Shown here piece after piece: positions 43,918 to 52,486 of a DNA stretch of 64,000 bases. The notes beneath the pieces are model-generated. The model worked only from the letters and a program-made list of their open reading frames with translations. It was not told the origin of the DNA and made no database searches. Origin of the DNA: Emticicia soli (GTDB lineage Bacteria; Bacteroidota; Bacteroidia; Cytophagales; Spirosomataceae); assembly GCF_037860775.1 (NCBI RefSeq), contig NZ_JBBEWC010000001.1, forward strand, positions 496,001-560,000. Reading direction: 5' to 3'. The position numbers and the translations under genes were made by a program. The number at the start of each line of letters is the position of its first letter. The stretch's first letter is position 1.

Positions 43918-45552
43918 TTATTCTTTCTTGTCACCAATATTTACTTTTATATCTCGCAATTCAAAATTAGCTTTTACTCTTATTACCTCTTCTGAGAAAT
44001 AAACTTTTTCGGGTTCTATATCATTTTCAACATTTCCATAATCCCATTGGCCATTGCCATTGCTGTCTACAATTATTCTTATCAGATATGGTTTTGGTTT
44101 AACATTGGTAAATAAGAATCTATCTTTCGTTTTTTGCTCGGCTTCTACCTTATAGGTTTCATCGACCAATTGTACGATTTTATTATCCGTATTTCCCTCA
44201 ATTATCCCCTCAACGATTCCATAGTCTTCGGGTTTCAATAACGGATTTCTTAGCGTTTGCTTTGCACTTGAATCTCCTCTTATGTTCATAAACGCACCTG
44301 CTTGAAACTCAAACTTTATTTCCCTTTTTGCTGAAATTTGTTTTGTAAGTGTTAGATGTGTTTTATACATGTTCCACGCTAGCGCCTTTTCATCTAAGGG
44401 TTCTACTGTTATGGTATCGCTTAGTAGTTTGATTTTGCTAAAGTCGCTTGTTGCAATGGGGTTATCGAAATAAAATTCATAAACTAGATTATTCTCTACC
44501 GGTTCGTTTGATTTAGGGTCAGTCTGAAAAGTGAAGTTATCTTGTTTATTCCTTCTGGTTGTGCGTCTTTCCTGGTCTCTGAATTTTATCTTTTGTAAAT
44601 GTGTCAACTCATTATCTGCTGAGTCTCTTACTGTAATATTAACTTTAACTGTATCAGTCTTTAGTGGAATGTTATAAAACTTTATTTCATTTCTTTGTGC
44701 TGAATACGGAAGCGTATCTGCAGGGTTCACAAATGAAACACTATAGGTCTTGATGTTTTTATCATAAATTACAGTAAAGTCTTCTGCTCTCTGGAGTGTC
44801 TTCTGATTTTTAGGTTTATCGTTATTGGCCATATATAAGGCCATATTGATATTTCGGATGTTAGTATCTAGTTTGATAGTATCTTTCACAAAGGCTATCA
44901 TCTCTGTTTTATTGTCAAATCTTAGGTTACTGTTTTTATCAGTATAAGCATAGAGTCTATACTTTCCTTTTTTTAGATTCTCGAATTTGAAATTTCCGCT
45001 TGAGTCGGTTTTCAAAAAGTAGTTAGGCTTTGTCTTTTTTAGACTTAAAGAATCCTGTACTTCATACAACGATACTTGCGCATCAAGAATCGGTTGGTTT
45101 GTGAACAAGTTCTTCACATTGCCTTCTATCTCTAATGAATCAATCTTTGCCCCTGTACTAAATGCCAATTTAAGATTTTGCGCTTCATTCCTCTCATTTA
45201 GGTCTTTTATTCCTTTTTTGAAATTGAAAGTGTAGGTTGTGCTATCTTTAAATGGTTTATCGAATTTAAGAATAACACTATTTGATTTTGATTTTATGTC
45301 ATAATACCCATCCTGCTCCGGAATAATGATTAACTCCTGGCGCAGTGATGTTACATCTATTAGTTCATCAAAGTATAGTTCTATCTGATTACCCTTAAAA
45401 TTGGTTTGCTTATCTACCGGAATAGATTTCACTAGTTTTGGCGCAACTTCATCTTTCTTTCCACCGGTAGGCGGAACAAACTGTGCACAACTCAACAATA
45501 GATTGCTGATAATTAAAAATGCTGTTGCTCTATATAAATTCTTTTGTAACAT
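43918..45552 (-). CDS. Lipoprotein with bacterial Ig-like (Big_5) domain
   Basis: 544 aa. Lipobox ISNLLLSC near residue 22, followed by AQFVPPTGGKKDEVAPKLVKSIPVDKQTNFKGNQIELYFDELIDV, the SbsA-type Ig-like (Big_5) start found widely in Bacteroidota lipoproteins. A CarboxypepD/SpaA-like beta domain follows (FFNLKKGKYRLYAYTDKNSNLRFDNKTE-type region around residues 150-225), and a strand-rich C-terminus carries the DSNGNGQWDYGNVENDIEPEKV calcium-site-like stretch. It is anchored in the outer membrane or periplasm. The function of the family is not known. It is downstream of mnmG but separated from it by a terminator and its own promoter. Confidence 0.85.
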   Translation of the reverse strand: MLQKNLYRATAFLIISNLLLSCAQFVPPTGGKKDEVAPKLVKSIPVDKQTNFKGNQIELYFDELIDVTSLRQELIIIPEQDGYYDIKSKSNSVILKFDKPFKDSTTYTFNFKKGIKDLNERNEAQNLKLAFSTGAKIDSLEIEGNVKNLFTNQPILDAQVSLYEVQDSLSLKKTKPNYFLKTDSSGNFKFENLKKGKYRLYAYTDKNSNLRFDNKTEMIAFVKDTIKLDTNIRNINMALYMANNDKPKNQKTLQRAEDFTVIYDKNIKTYSVSFVNPADTLPYSAQRNEIKFYNIPLKTDTVKVNITVRDSADNELTHLQKIKFRDQERRTTRRNKQDNFTFQTDPKSNEPVENNLVYEFYFDNPIATSDFSKIKLLSDTITVEPLDEKALAWNMYKTHLTLTKQISAKREIKFEFQAGAFMNIRGDSSAKQTLRNPLLKPEDYGIVEGIIEGNTDNKIVQLVDETYKVEAEQKTKDRFLFTNVKPKPYLIRIIVDSNGNGQWDYGNVENDIEPEKVYFSEEVIRVKANFELRDIKVNIGDKKE

Positions 45553-45580
45553 ATCTATTATGCCTATTGCTTTTGAAATG

Positions 45581-45588
45581 CAAAAATA
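45581..45588 (-). promoter_or_regulatory. TAnnTTTG element for the Ig-like lipoprotein gene
   Basis: TATTTTTG on the minus strand, 28 bp before the ATG. It lies directly at the mnmG terminator's T-run. Confidence 0.4.
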
Positions 45589-45613
45589 AAACCCTCAAAT
45601 AACATTTGAGGGT
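45585..45613 (-). terminator. Terminator of mnmG
   Basis: ACCCTCAAAT (45591-45600) pairs with ATTTGAGGGT (45604-45613). A T-run follows on the minus strand; 22 bp after the stop. Confidence 0.82.
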
Positions 45614-45635
45614 AATTAAGAAAATTTAATAGTTA

Positions 45636-47498
45636 TTATCGACCCAGATGAATCATCAGTACTGAAATGTCAGCGGGAGAAACGCCACTTATTCGTGAGG
45701 CTTGTCCTAATGTCTGAGGTTTTAATTTTTTAAGCTTTTGTCTGGCTTCTATCGATATAGATGTTAGTTTATCATAATCGATGTTTGGTACAATGCTAAG
45801 GTTCTCGAGCTTAGCCATCTTCTCTGCCATTAATAACTCTTTCTCGATATAACTTTCGTATTTCACATGTATTACTGCCTGCTCTAATACTTCATCATCA
45901 AAACTTCCTAAATGTGTTTTTATTTCATCGCTCAGGTTTTTTATATCATCGAGTTCTATTTCTGGTCTTTTCAATATGCTATAATAAGAAGACTTTTCTC
46001 TTAGTCCTGCCGATTCTATCGATTCCAAATAAGAGTTTGCCTGATCGGGTGAAACTTTCATTTCTCTCAATGATTTTATGAGTTTCTCTGACTCTTCTCT
46101 TTTCTCAATCATTCTATCAAGGCGGCTTTGAGAGGCAAGCCCTAAATCATATCCTTTTTGAGTCAGGCGTATATCTGCATTATCTTGGCGCAACAATGTT
46201 CTGAACTCCGCTCTTGATGTAAACATACGATACGGCTCATCTGTACCTTTGTTAACCAAATCATCTATAAGCACTCCTATATATGCTTCATTTCTTTTCA
46301 AGACGAAAGCTTTCTTTTCTTGTACTTTGTTGTGGGCATTAATACCCGCAATGAGCCCTTGGCAAGCGGCCTCTTCATAACCTGTTGTGCCGTTGATTTG
46401 CCCTGCAAAGAAAAGGTTTTCAATCAGGTGAGTTTCAAGTGTAAGTTTCAACTGAGTCGGAGGGAAAAAATCGTATTCTATGGCATATCCCGGTCTGAAC
46501 ATCTTTGCGTTCTTAAAGCCTGGTATTAAACGTAGGGCTTCGTACTGAATATCTTCAGGTAAAGAGGTTGAGAAACCATTGATATACATTTCAACTGTAT
46601 TCCATCCTTCTGGTTCTACAAATATCTGATGGCGGTCTTTATCTGCAAAGCGGTTGATTTTATCTTCTACTGACGGACAGTAGCGAGGCCCTAATCCTTT
46701 TATTCTACCACTAAACATTGGTGATCTATCAAATCCTTTTCTGAGGGTTTGGTGTACCTGTTCGTTTGTATAAGTTACGTAGCAACTTCTTTGCTTGGTA
46801 AGTCTAGGCGTATCGGTATATGAAAACTTTTCAGGATTATCATCGCCTTTTTGTTCTTCCATTTCACTCCAATCAAGCGAGCGTCCGTCTATTCTTGGCG
46901 GTGTTCCGGTTTTCATTCTCCCAGACTCAAAGCCTAACTCTATTAATTGCTCTGTAATTCCGTGTGCTGCCTTCTCCCCTGTTCTACCACCACCAAAGGT
47001 TTTTTCGCCAATATGTATCTTTCCATTCAGAAATGTTCCGTTGGTAAGTACTACCGATTTGCCTTGTATCTCAACACCCATTGAGGTCTTTACCCCTACT
47101 ACCCTATTATCTTTTACAAGTATACCTACGGCCATGTCTTGCCAAACGTCTAGGTTTGGGATACTTTCCAACGTATCTCGCCACTCTTGGGCAAACATCA
47201 TTCTATCGCTTTGGCAACGAGGGCTCCACATAGCGGGGCCTTTAGACCTATTCAGCATTCTGAATTGAATCATGGTCTTGTCACTTATAATTCCTGAGCG
47301 TCCGCCTAAAGCGTCTATTTCACGAACTATTTGTCCTTTTGCAACGCCACCCATCGCTGGGTTGCACGACATCTGTGCAATGGTGTGCATATTCATTGTT
47401 ATCAATAGTACAGAGGAACCCATAGTAGCTGCTGAAGATGCGGCCTCGCATCCGGCATGCCCTGCCCCTACTACTATAACATCATATTCTGGAAACAT
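45636..47498 (-). CDS. mnmG: tRNA uridine-5-carboxymethylaminomethyl modification enzyme MnmG (GidA)
   Basis: 620 aa from the ATG at 47498. With MnmE (not in the window) it modifies the wobble uridine of certain tRNAs, using FAD. Evidence: YDVIVVGAGHAGCEAASSAATMG (FAD-binding), SCNPAMGGVAKGQIVREIDALGG, TGTPPRIDGRSLDW, the CPSVEDKI cysteine motif, and a C-terminal domain ending ARQKLKKLKPQTLGQASRISGVSPADISVLMIHLGR. A longer frame starting at 47561 would translate through both parS sites and add 21 non-conserved residues, so it is rejected. Its alias gidA reflects its frequent position at replication origins. Confidence 0.98.
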   Translation of the reverse strand: MFPEYDVIVVGAGHAGCEAASSAATMGSSVLLITMNMHTIAQMSCNPAMGGVAKGQIVREIDALGGRSGIISDKTMIQFRMLNRSKGPAMWSPRCQSDRMMFAQEWRDTLESIPNLDVWQDMAVGILVKDNRVVGVKTSMGVEIQGKSVVLTNGTFLNGKIHIGEKTFGGGRTGEKAAHGITEQLIELGFESGRMKTGTPPRIDGRSLDWSEMEEQKGDDNPEKFSYTDTPRLTKQRSCYVTYTNEQVHQTLRKGFDRSPMFSGRIKGLGPRYCPSVEDKINRFADKDRHQIFVEPEGWNTVEMYINGFSTSLPEDIQYEALRLIPGFKNAKMFRPGYAIEYDFFPPTQLKLTLETHLIENLFFAGQINGTTGYEEAACQGLIAGINAHNKVQEKKAFVLKRNEAYIGVLIDDLVNKGTDEPYRMFTSRAEFRTLLRQDNADIRLTQKGYDLGLASQSRLDRMIEKREESEKLIKSLREMKVSPDQANSYLESIESAGLREKSSYYSILKRPEIELDDIKNLSDEIKTHLGSFDDEVLEQAVIHVKYESYIEKELLMAEKMAKLENLSIVPNIDYDKLTSISIEARQKLKKLKPQTLGQASRISGVSPADISVLMIHLGR

Positions 47499-47515
47499 GG
47501 TCTTAATTTGTTTAT

Positions 47516-47531
47516 GGTTCCACGTGAAACT
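47516..47531. other. parS site 1 (ParB binding)
   Basis: GGTTCCACGTGAAACT contains the 14-bp core GTTCCACGTGAAAC and matches TGTTNCACGTGAAACA at 14 of 16 positions. It lies just upstream of mnmG. Confidence 0.8.
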
Positions 47532-47553
47532 TTTTGATAGTGAAATATGTGTG

Positions 47554-47569
47554 CGTTCCACGTGAAACA
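47554..47569. other. parS site 2 (ParB binding)
   Basis: CGTTCCACGTGAAACA matches the parS consensus at 15 of 16 positions. It has the same orientation as site 1 and begins 38 bp from it. Confidence 0.85.
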
Positions 47570-47667
47570 GAAAAACTGTTATAAACTTTTGGATGAAAAA
47601 CTTCCGAACTTCTATCGGGTAAAAGATATAAAACGATGAAGCCTGAAAGAAGGTTCTGATATATAAA

Positions 47668-47695
47668 TAAAAAGGACACTCGTTAGAGTGTCCTT
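47668..47695 (-). terminator. Terminator of the DUF4175 gene
   Basis: AAGGACACTC (47672-47681) pairs with GAGTGTCCTT (47686-47695). The T-run is on the minus strand; 22 bp after the stop. Confidence 0.85.
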
Positions 47696-47717
47696 ACAAA
47701 TTTACGAAGAAATATAA

Positions 47718-50700
47718 TTACTTAATTTTTCTGAAATAATTATCAGTTTGTTTCTTATAGAATGGGGTGTAATTAGGCGGAACTGTTCTAATTAGTTCCA
47801 CTTGTTTCACCTTCTCTTGCAAGAATTTCTCCATAGATGGTGGAGCTTGGCGATTAAACTGCTGCGCTGTACGAGACTGGCGCGTTGGGTCTTCCTCTTG
47901 TTGCTTAATGGCTTTCTCTGCTTCAAGCAAGCGAGTCTGAATTTCTCTTGAGCGTTTCATTAATTCAGGGTTCACTCGTTTATTCACCAGATCAGTTTCG
48001 TTCTCGTCCATTTTCTTTTCTAGCTCCTTCAGTTCATTGCCAAGTTTCTTACCAGCCTCAGTGCCTTTAAGGTCTTCTTGTAGCTGTTGTATCATCTTAC
48101 GAAGTTTCGCTTGTTCTTGCGCTAATCGGGCTGCTTCCTGCGACATCTGTTTTCCGCTTTGGTTGCCCTGCCCCATTTGTTGCATACCTTGGTTTAGTTT
48201 CTCCTGCATTTCGCCTAATGGCATTTGTGCAGGGTTCTTACTTTTCTTGCCGCTTTTACCACTGCCTGGCATGGCGTTGGCCATCATTTGCTGCATCTGG
48301 TTAAAGGTATCGCTAAGCATCAAAGCAAGGTTATTGATAGAGGTCATGGCAAATTGTTGCTTAGCCGATGCCACATTTAGTTTTCTTTCTTTAATAAACT
48401 TCACGCTTTCATCCATCGAATTACGCATAGAGGTTACTTCTTTCGTTACAAATGATTGTATCTGAAGCACACGCTTGGCAAGCGAATAAAGACTGTCTTC
48501 GATGATTTTGGCATCATCTTGTAACTTCAACTGGTCTTGCGAGAGTTTCACGAATCTAGGGTCGGTAACAGTCATATTTCTAAAGTCTTTCATTAAGCCT
48601 TCTTGGTCGAATGAAAGTTTTACAAGATTCTCCAGAATAGCTCTTAAAGCATCTATATCTTCGTTCATTTCTTTCATTTCCTGGCTTTGCATAGATTCCG
48701 ACATCTGCTGTGCCATCTTCTTCATTTTATTAGCCGCATTCTTTTGGCTCTTCGATGCCGAATTGTTTTGCTTTTGGTCAAGTTGCTTTTTAGCATTCTG
48801 CTGTTCTTTCGAAATATCTTCTTGCTCCTGCTTCTGAGAGTCCATGTCTTTTTTGAGCTCTTTACTTAATTGCTCAATATCTTTCATTTTCTCTTTCATG
48901 TCCTCAAACTCTTTATTGAGTTTCTCTTGCTCTTGTTTCAGGCTCTCGTTCTTGTCATCCTTGCCATTCTCTTTATTCTGTTCTTTATTGTCCTTAGAGT
49001 CGTCGTTTTTGCCGTCTTTGTTTTGATCTTTATTATCTTTCGCATCATCTTTCTTGCCATCTTTATTCTGGTCTTTATTATCCGACTTCTCGGCCTCTTT
49101 ATTCAATTGCTCCTGCTTCTTTGTTTCATCGCCAAGTTTGTCTTGTTTCTCGGCAAGTTTCTCCAGTTCTTGTGCAGTCTTCTCAACTTTTTGTTTCAAT
49201 TGTAATTGTTTGAAAAGTTTAAGCGTACGGTCAATCTCTTTATCCATATTACGCTCTTTATTTTTCAGCTTTTCCAATTGCTCAATCGTTTTCTCGTCCA
49301 TGTCTTTATCTAGCAGTTTCTTCAACTCTTCATACAACTTACTGGTTTCGTCGTTCATGAGTTCATTCATGAGTTTTTTCAACTGTTGCATTTTCTCCTG
49401 AAGTTGGGGGCTTTGCTGCTGAAAACGATTAGTCTTCTCCTGCATCTGGTCAAACTGCTCTTGTAAGCTTTTCAACTCATTATTTAATTCATCACGTTTA
49501 CGAATCAATTCTTCCAATTGTTTCTTTTCTTGAAAATCTAAATCCTTTTTGCTTTTCAAGCGGTTTTCAAGATTAGCCAATTCATTCTTTAACTTCTTCG
49601 ATTTCTCACTCAACTTCTCAAGCATATCTTCTGTTTTTTCGGCCGCTTTTTCTATTTCGGCATCATAAAGCTTAGCCGATGGGAGTGCAAGCGTCATAAC
49701 AGCCGTTTTGGTACTTTTAGAGCCGTTTACGCCGTCGTTGTCCCACAGTTGAAGATAATACTCAACTTTATCGCCTGGGCTCAGTTGAAGCTCTGTCAGC
49801 GGCATTTGGTAATAAAAGCTTTGCGATACCTGTGAGCGATTAAACGCAACATCCATAGATGCATAAGGCTGGTTCTGATTATTATCTTTAATGGTCTTGT
49901 AAAAAAGCTTAAACTGAGACAAACCATAATCATCAGTAATGTTTCCGCCCAATACAATATAATTAAATAGTGTAGAGTCTTTTAATTGCTCCAATTGAAT
50001 CTGTGGATACTTATCCGGAATTACATTTATATAGAAATCAACGTTCTCACGGTTGCTACTAAACTCGTTTTTGAGGTGAATCTGGTATGAAGATGAGTTT
50101 TTCAAACGTTTCACGTAAGAGAAATTATCGCCAAAGCCATCTTTTGCCAATAACTTACCTTCGTTGTCAAAGCTCAGATATAAAGAGTCTGTATTTACAG
50201 CCTTAAAATTCCATTGTACAGTTGTGCCTTCGGGTACTACAAGGTTTCCTACATTATTGAAGCCTTCGTTAGCTTTATTGAGGTATGATGGGTAGTTGAG
50301 TGCAACATCAAACGAAAGTAGATTAGGGCGGCTGATAAGCTCTAATTCAAAAGCATTAGATTTAAAGCCTGATGCCAGAAAATGGAAATCGACAGGATTC
50401 TGTACTTTAGAGAAAGTAAAAGAATAAGTTTTATTATCTTCCGAACTCATCTTGAACTTACGGTCATTAGCTACCAGATATACTGCTTCCGGTACTGCAT
50501 TACCAATAAGCTTTAGGTTCAGTACAAAATCTTCGTTTTTTACTGCTTTCAGTTCATCGTTGGTTATCTCAAACTTAAAAGGAGCTTCTTCGGCAAAATC
50601 TTTCTGAAAGTACACGATTCTTTCAGTACTACTCTTAAAAAATTTAGGCGATACTGCCGCAATCAATAACACCAATACCAAAGGAGGCAAAGCATACTTG

Positions 50701-51164
50701 AGGTATCTTTTGTTTTCGCTTATTTTGACAGCATCGGCAAAGCGCACAAACTTCAGCTCTTGCGATTTTTGGTCTATGCTGGCTTGTAACAATGCATTTT
50801 CCTTTTCAGAAAACTGAGCCAGTTGCAGTGTATTTAACAGCCTATCCCCTACTTCCGGAAAGAATTTGCCAATTTCGTTAGCTGCTTTTTCATAAGTAAG
50901 AGGTTCGTTGAAATGCAACAAGTATAAAACAGGCTTTACTACCCAGAAAATAAGTGAGTAAAGAGCCACCCCGATAAAGGTAAATAGTAAAGCACCTCTG
51001 ATAACAGAGCTAAAACGGCCAAAATACTCAATTGTATTGAGCAACAGAAACGATGATAACAAGATGGCCAAAGTAAACAAAGAACCTTTAATTAAAAGGT
51101 TTTTGTAATACTGACGTTTGTATTCATCAATCTTTTCGAAAAGAGCTTTAACTGAACTTGACAT
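47718..51164 (-). CDS. DUF4175-family membrane protein with very long coiled coil
   Basis: 1148 aa. Two transmembrane helices near the N-terminus (about residues 26-46 and 54-77) and a third near 155-172. A beta-rich region of about 300 residues follows, then a long Glu/Lys/Gln coiled coil (about residues 490-870) interrupted by an extremely charged repeat (three copies of a 15-residue unit beginning DNKDQNKDGK or DNKEQNKENG). The C-terminus is Gln/Met-rich (MQQMMANAMPGSGKSGKKSKN). It matches the large DUF4175 proteins of Bacteroidota, whose function is unknown. It lies beside mnmG and the parS sites, with 220 bp between. Confidence 0.87.
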   Translation of the reverse strand: MSSSVKALFEKIDEYKRQYYKNLLIKGSLFTLAILLSSFLLLNTIEYFGRFSSVIRGALLFTFIGVALYSLIFWVVKPVLYLLHFNEPLTYEKAANEIGKFFPEVGDRLLNTLQLAQFSEKENALLQASIDQKSQELKFVRFADAVKISENKRYLKYALPPLVLVLLIAAVSPKFFKSSTERIVYFQKDFAEEAPFKFEITNDELKAVKNEDFVLNLKLIGNAVPEAVYLVANDRKFKMSSEDNKTYSFTFSKVQNPVDFHFLASGFKSNAFELELISRPNLLSFDVALNYPSYLNKANEGFNNVGNLVVPEGTTVQWNFKAVNTDSLYLSFDNEGKLLAKDGFGDNFSYVKRLKNSSSYQIHLKNEFSSNRENVDFYINVIPDKYPQIQLEQLKDSTLFNYIVLGGNITDDYGLSQFKLFYKTIKDNNQNQPYASMDVAFNRSQVSQSFYYQMPLTELQLSPGDKVEYYLQLWDNDGVNGSKSTKTAVMTLALPSAKLYDAEIEKAAEKTEDMLEKLSEKSKKLKNELANLENRLKSKKDLDFQEKKQLEELIRKRDELNNELKSLQEQFDQMQEKTNRFQQQSPQLQEKMQQLKKLMNELMNDETSKLYEELKKLLDKDMDEKTIEQLEKLKNKERNMDKEIDRTLKLFKQLQLKQKVEKTAQELEKLAEKQDKLGDETKKQEQLNKEAEKSDNKDQNKDGKKDDAKDNKDQNKDGKNDDSKDNKEQNKENGKDDKNESLKQEQEKLNKEFEDMKEKMKDIEQLSKELKKDMDSQKQEQEDISKEQQNAKKQLDQKQNNSASKSQKNAANKMKKMAQQMSESMQSQEMKEMNEDIDALRAILENLVKLSFDQEGLMKDFRNMTVTDPRFVKLSQDQLKLQDDAKIIEDSLYSLAKRVLQIQSFVTKEVTSMRNSMDESVKFIKERKLNVASAKQQFAMTSINNLALMLSDTFNQMQQMMANAMPGSGKSGKKSKNPAQMPLGEMQEKLNQGMQQMGQGNQSGKQMSQEAARLAQEQAKLRKMIQQLQEDLKGTEAGKKLGNELKELEKKMDENETDLVNKRVNPELMKRSREIQTRLLEAEKAIKQQEEDPTRQSRTAQQFNRQAPPSMEKFLQEKVKQVELIRTVPPNYTPFYKKQTDNYFRKIK
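48948..49082 (-). repeat. Three tandem 45-bp units inside the DUF4175 gene
   Basis: Units at 49038-49082, 48993-49037 and 48948-48992 encode a 15-residue Asp/Asn/Lys-rich repeat. The first two units are closely similar and the third has diverged. In-frame units allow length change without frameshift. Confidence 0.75.
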
Positions 51165-51273
51165 GGTATTGTATTAAAAGATTAAGGATTTTTAAGTGAA
51201 CAAGTCGCCACAGCGTACTATTGAAATACTATTCTATAACGGAAAGATGCTTATAATAACCGAAGAAAATATT

Positions 51274-51321
51274 TTCAACAGGCACTTTATTTAAGAAACT
51301 CGCCTAATAGTGCCTGTTGAA
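51274..51321 (-). terminator. Hairpin after xth
   Basis: A perfect 13-bp stem (51274-51286 with 51309-51321) with a 22-base loop, 8 bp after the xth stop. The tail on the minus strand is A+T-rich, but not a pure T-run. Confidence 0.55.
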
Positions 51322-51329
51322 TGCAGATA

Positions 51330-52097
51330 TTAAGCGAACTCTAAACAAAGTTCAATTGGGCAGTGGTCAGAAAAATGTAACTCCGGATAAATGGCAGCAC
51401 TTTTTAAATGAAGTTGTAATGATTTAGAAGCAAAGTGATAATCGATACGCCAACCCAGATTCTTTGCCCTTGCCCCTGACCTTACTGACCACCAAGTGTA
51501 ATTATGAGGGTTCTGATTAAAAAACCTGAAAGTATCGATATATCCTTCATCAATAAACCTGCCAACCCAGGCCCGCTCTTCCGGTAAAAAACCTGACGAT
51601 TTTGCATTTCCTTTAGGATTATGGATGTCTATATCCTGATGACAGATATTTACATCTCCGCTAAGAACAAGGTTAGGAATGGTTTTACTGAGTTTTTCAA
51701 TATAAACGAAAAAATCTTCCAGGAATTTCATTTTTAGTCCCTGGCGTTCATCACCCGACGTACCTGAGGGGAAATATGTACTAATCAATGAGAAATTATC
51801 AAAGTCGGCACGTATCATGCGCCCTTCAAAATCATATTCCGCAATACCCATTCCGTATTCCACGTGCACAGGTTTTATTTTAGAAAGAATAGCTACCCCG
51901 CTATATCCACGTTTTTGTGCCGGATACCAATAACAATGGTAACCCAATTCTTCAAACTTTGGGCTTACAAGCTCGGTTTCAGATAGTTTAATTTCTTGCA
52001 GGCAGATAGCATCTGGCTGATGATTTTTGAGCCAATCCAATAATCCCTTATTGATGGCGGCACGTATGCCATTTACATTGTAGCTGATGATTTTCAT
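51330..52097 (-). CDS. xth: Exodeoxyribonuclease III (AP endonuclease)
   Basis: 255 aa. All ExoIII-family active-site blocks are present: SYNVNGIRAA, CLQEIKL (metal-binding Glu), YSGVAILSK, LSGDVNICHQDIDIH (Asp-x-Asn), WRIDYHFAS and HFSDHCPIEL (Asp-His). It cuts DNA at abasic sites and trims 3' ends in base-excision repair. Its ATG overlaps the stop of the upstream small gene (ATGA), so the two are translated from one message. Confidence 0.97.
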   Translation of the reverse strand: MKIISYNVNGIRAAINKGLLDWLKNHQPDAICLQEIKLSETELVSPKFEELGYHCYWYPAQKRGYSGVAILSKIKPVHVEYGMGIAEYDFEGRMIRADFDNFSLISTYFPSGTSGDERQGLKMKFLEDFFVYIEKLSKTIPNLVLSGDVNICHQDIDIHNPKGNAKSSGFLPEERAWVGRFIDEGYIDTFRFFNQNPHNYTWWSVRSGARAKNLGWRIDYHFASKSLQLHLKSAAIYPELHFSDHCPIELCLEFA

Positions 52098-52450
52098 ATA
52101 TGTAGGCCAACTTCTTTTCTGAAATATTCTATAACAAAGTGTTTCAATAGTTTTTCTTGAGATAATAAATCAAAACTTGGCAAAGGCTGTATTAGCTTCC
52201 AATGAGGCCAGCCTGCTTCGTCTTTTCCTTCGAGCTCATAATAGCCTCCATAACTTAAAACTTTACAAATGGCTATGTGCATCAGGTCTTGTTTTTCTTC
52301 TTTACTAAAAAACTTCTTCCCCTGCCCTAGTTCTTGTACACCTATTACAAATAATACCCCGTTTAGGTCAACGGTTTTTTTTCCTAGATTTTCTTTCAGA
52401 AACATTAATAATGTTTGCCAGTTTTCTTTTAATTTGTCGTCTTCTACCAT
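52094..52450 (-). CDS. Conserved small protein of unknown function, coupled to xth
   Basis: 118 aa from the ATG at 52450. A longer frame from 52504 would overlap the comF start on the other strand and add a non-conserved hydrophobic stretch. The soluble, acidic-to-neutral sequence starts MVEDDKLKENWQTLLMFLKENLGKKTVDLNGVLFVIGVQELGQG and ends in a helical YFRKEVGLHI. I recognise no domain. Its stop overlaps the xth start by four bases, so a role linked to DNA repair or regulation of xth is conceivable but unproven. Confidence 0.75.
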   Translation of the reverse strand: MVEDDKLKENWQTLLMFLKENLGKKTVDLNGVLFVIGVQELGQGKKFFSKEEKQDLMHIAICKVLSYGGYYELEGKDEAGWPHWKLIQPLPSFDLLSQEKLLKHFVIEYFRKEVGLHI

Positions 52451-52486
52451 TAGCAATATTTTTATGTACAAACTTAATGAAAGCGC

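Noticed and set aside
47499..47561. N-terminal extension of mnmG
   Set aside because: It would translate the parS sites and adds residues absent from the family; ATG at 47498 places the FAD motif properly.
48948..49082. Direct repeats as a possible CRISPR array
   Set aside because: Units are contiguous, lack spacers and encode an in-frame amino-acid repeat.
48502..49401. Several long open frames opposite the DUF4175 gene, rich in Ser, Phe and Leu
   Set aside because: They mirror the Lys/Glu codons of the coiled coil on the other strand and lack promoter or domain evidence.
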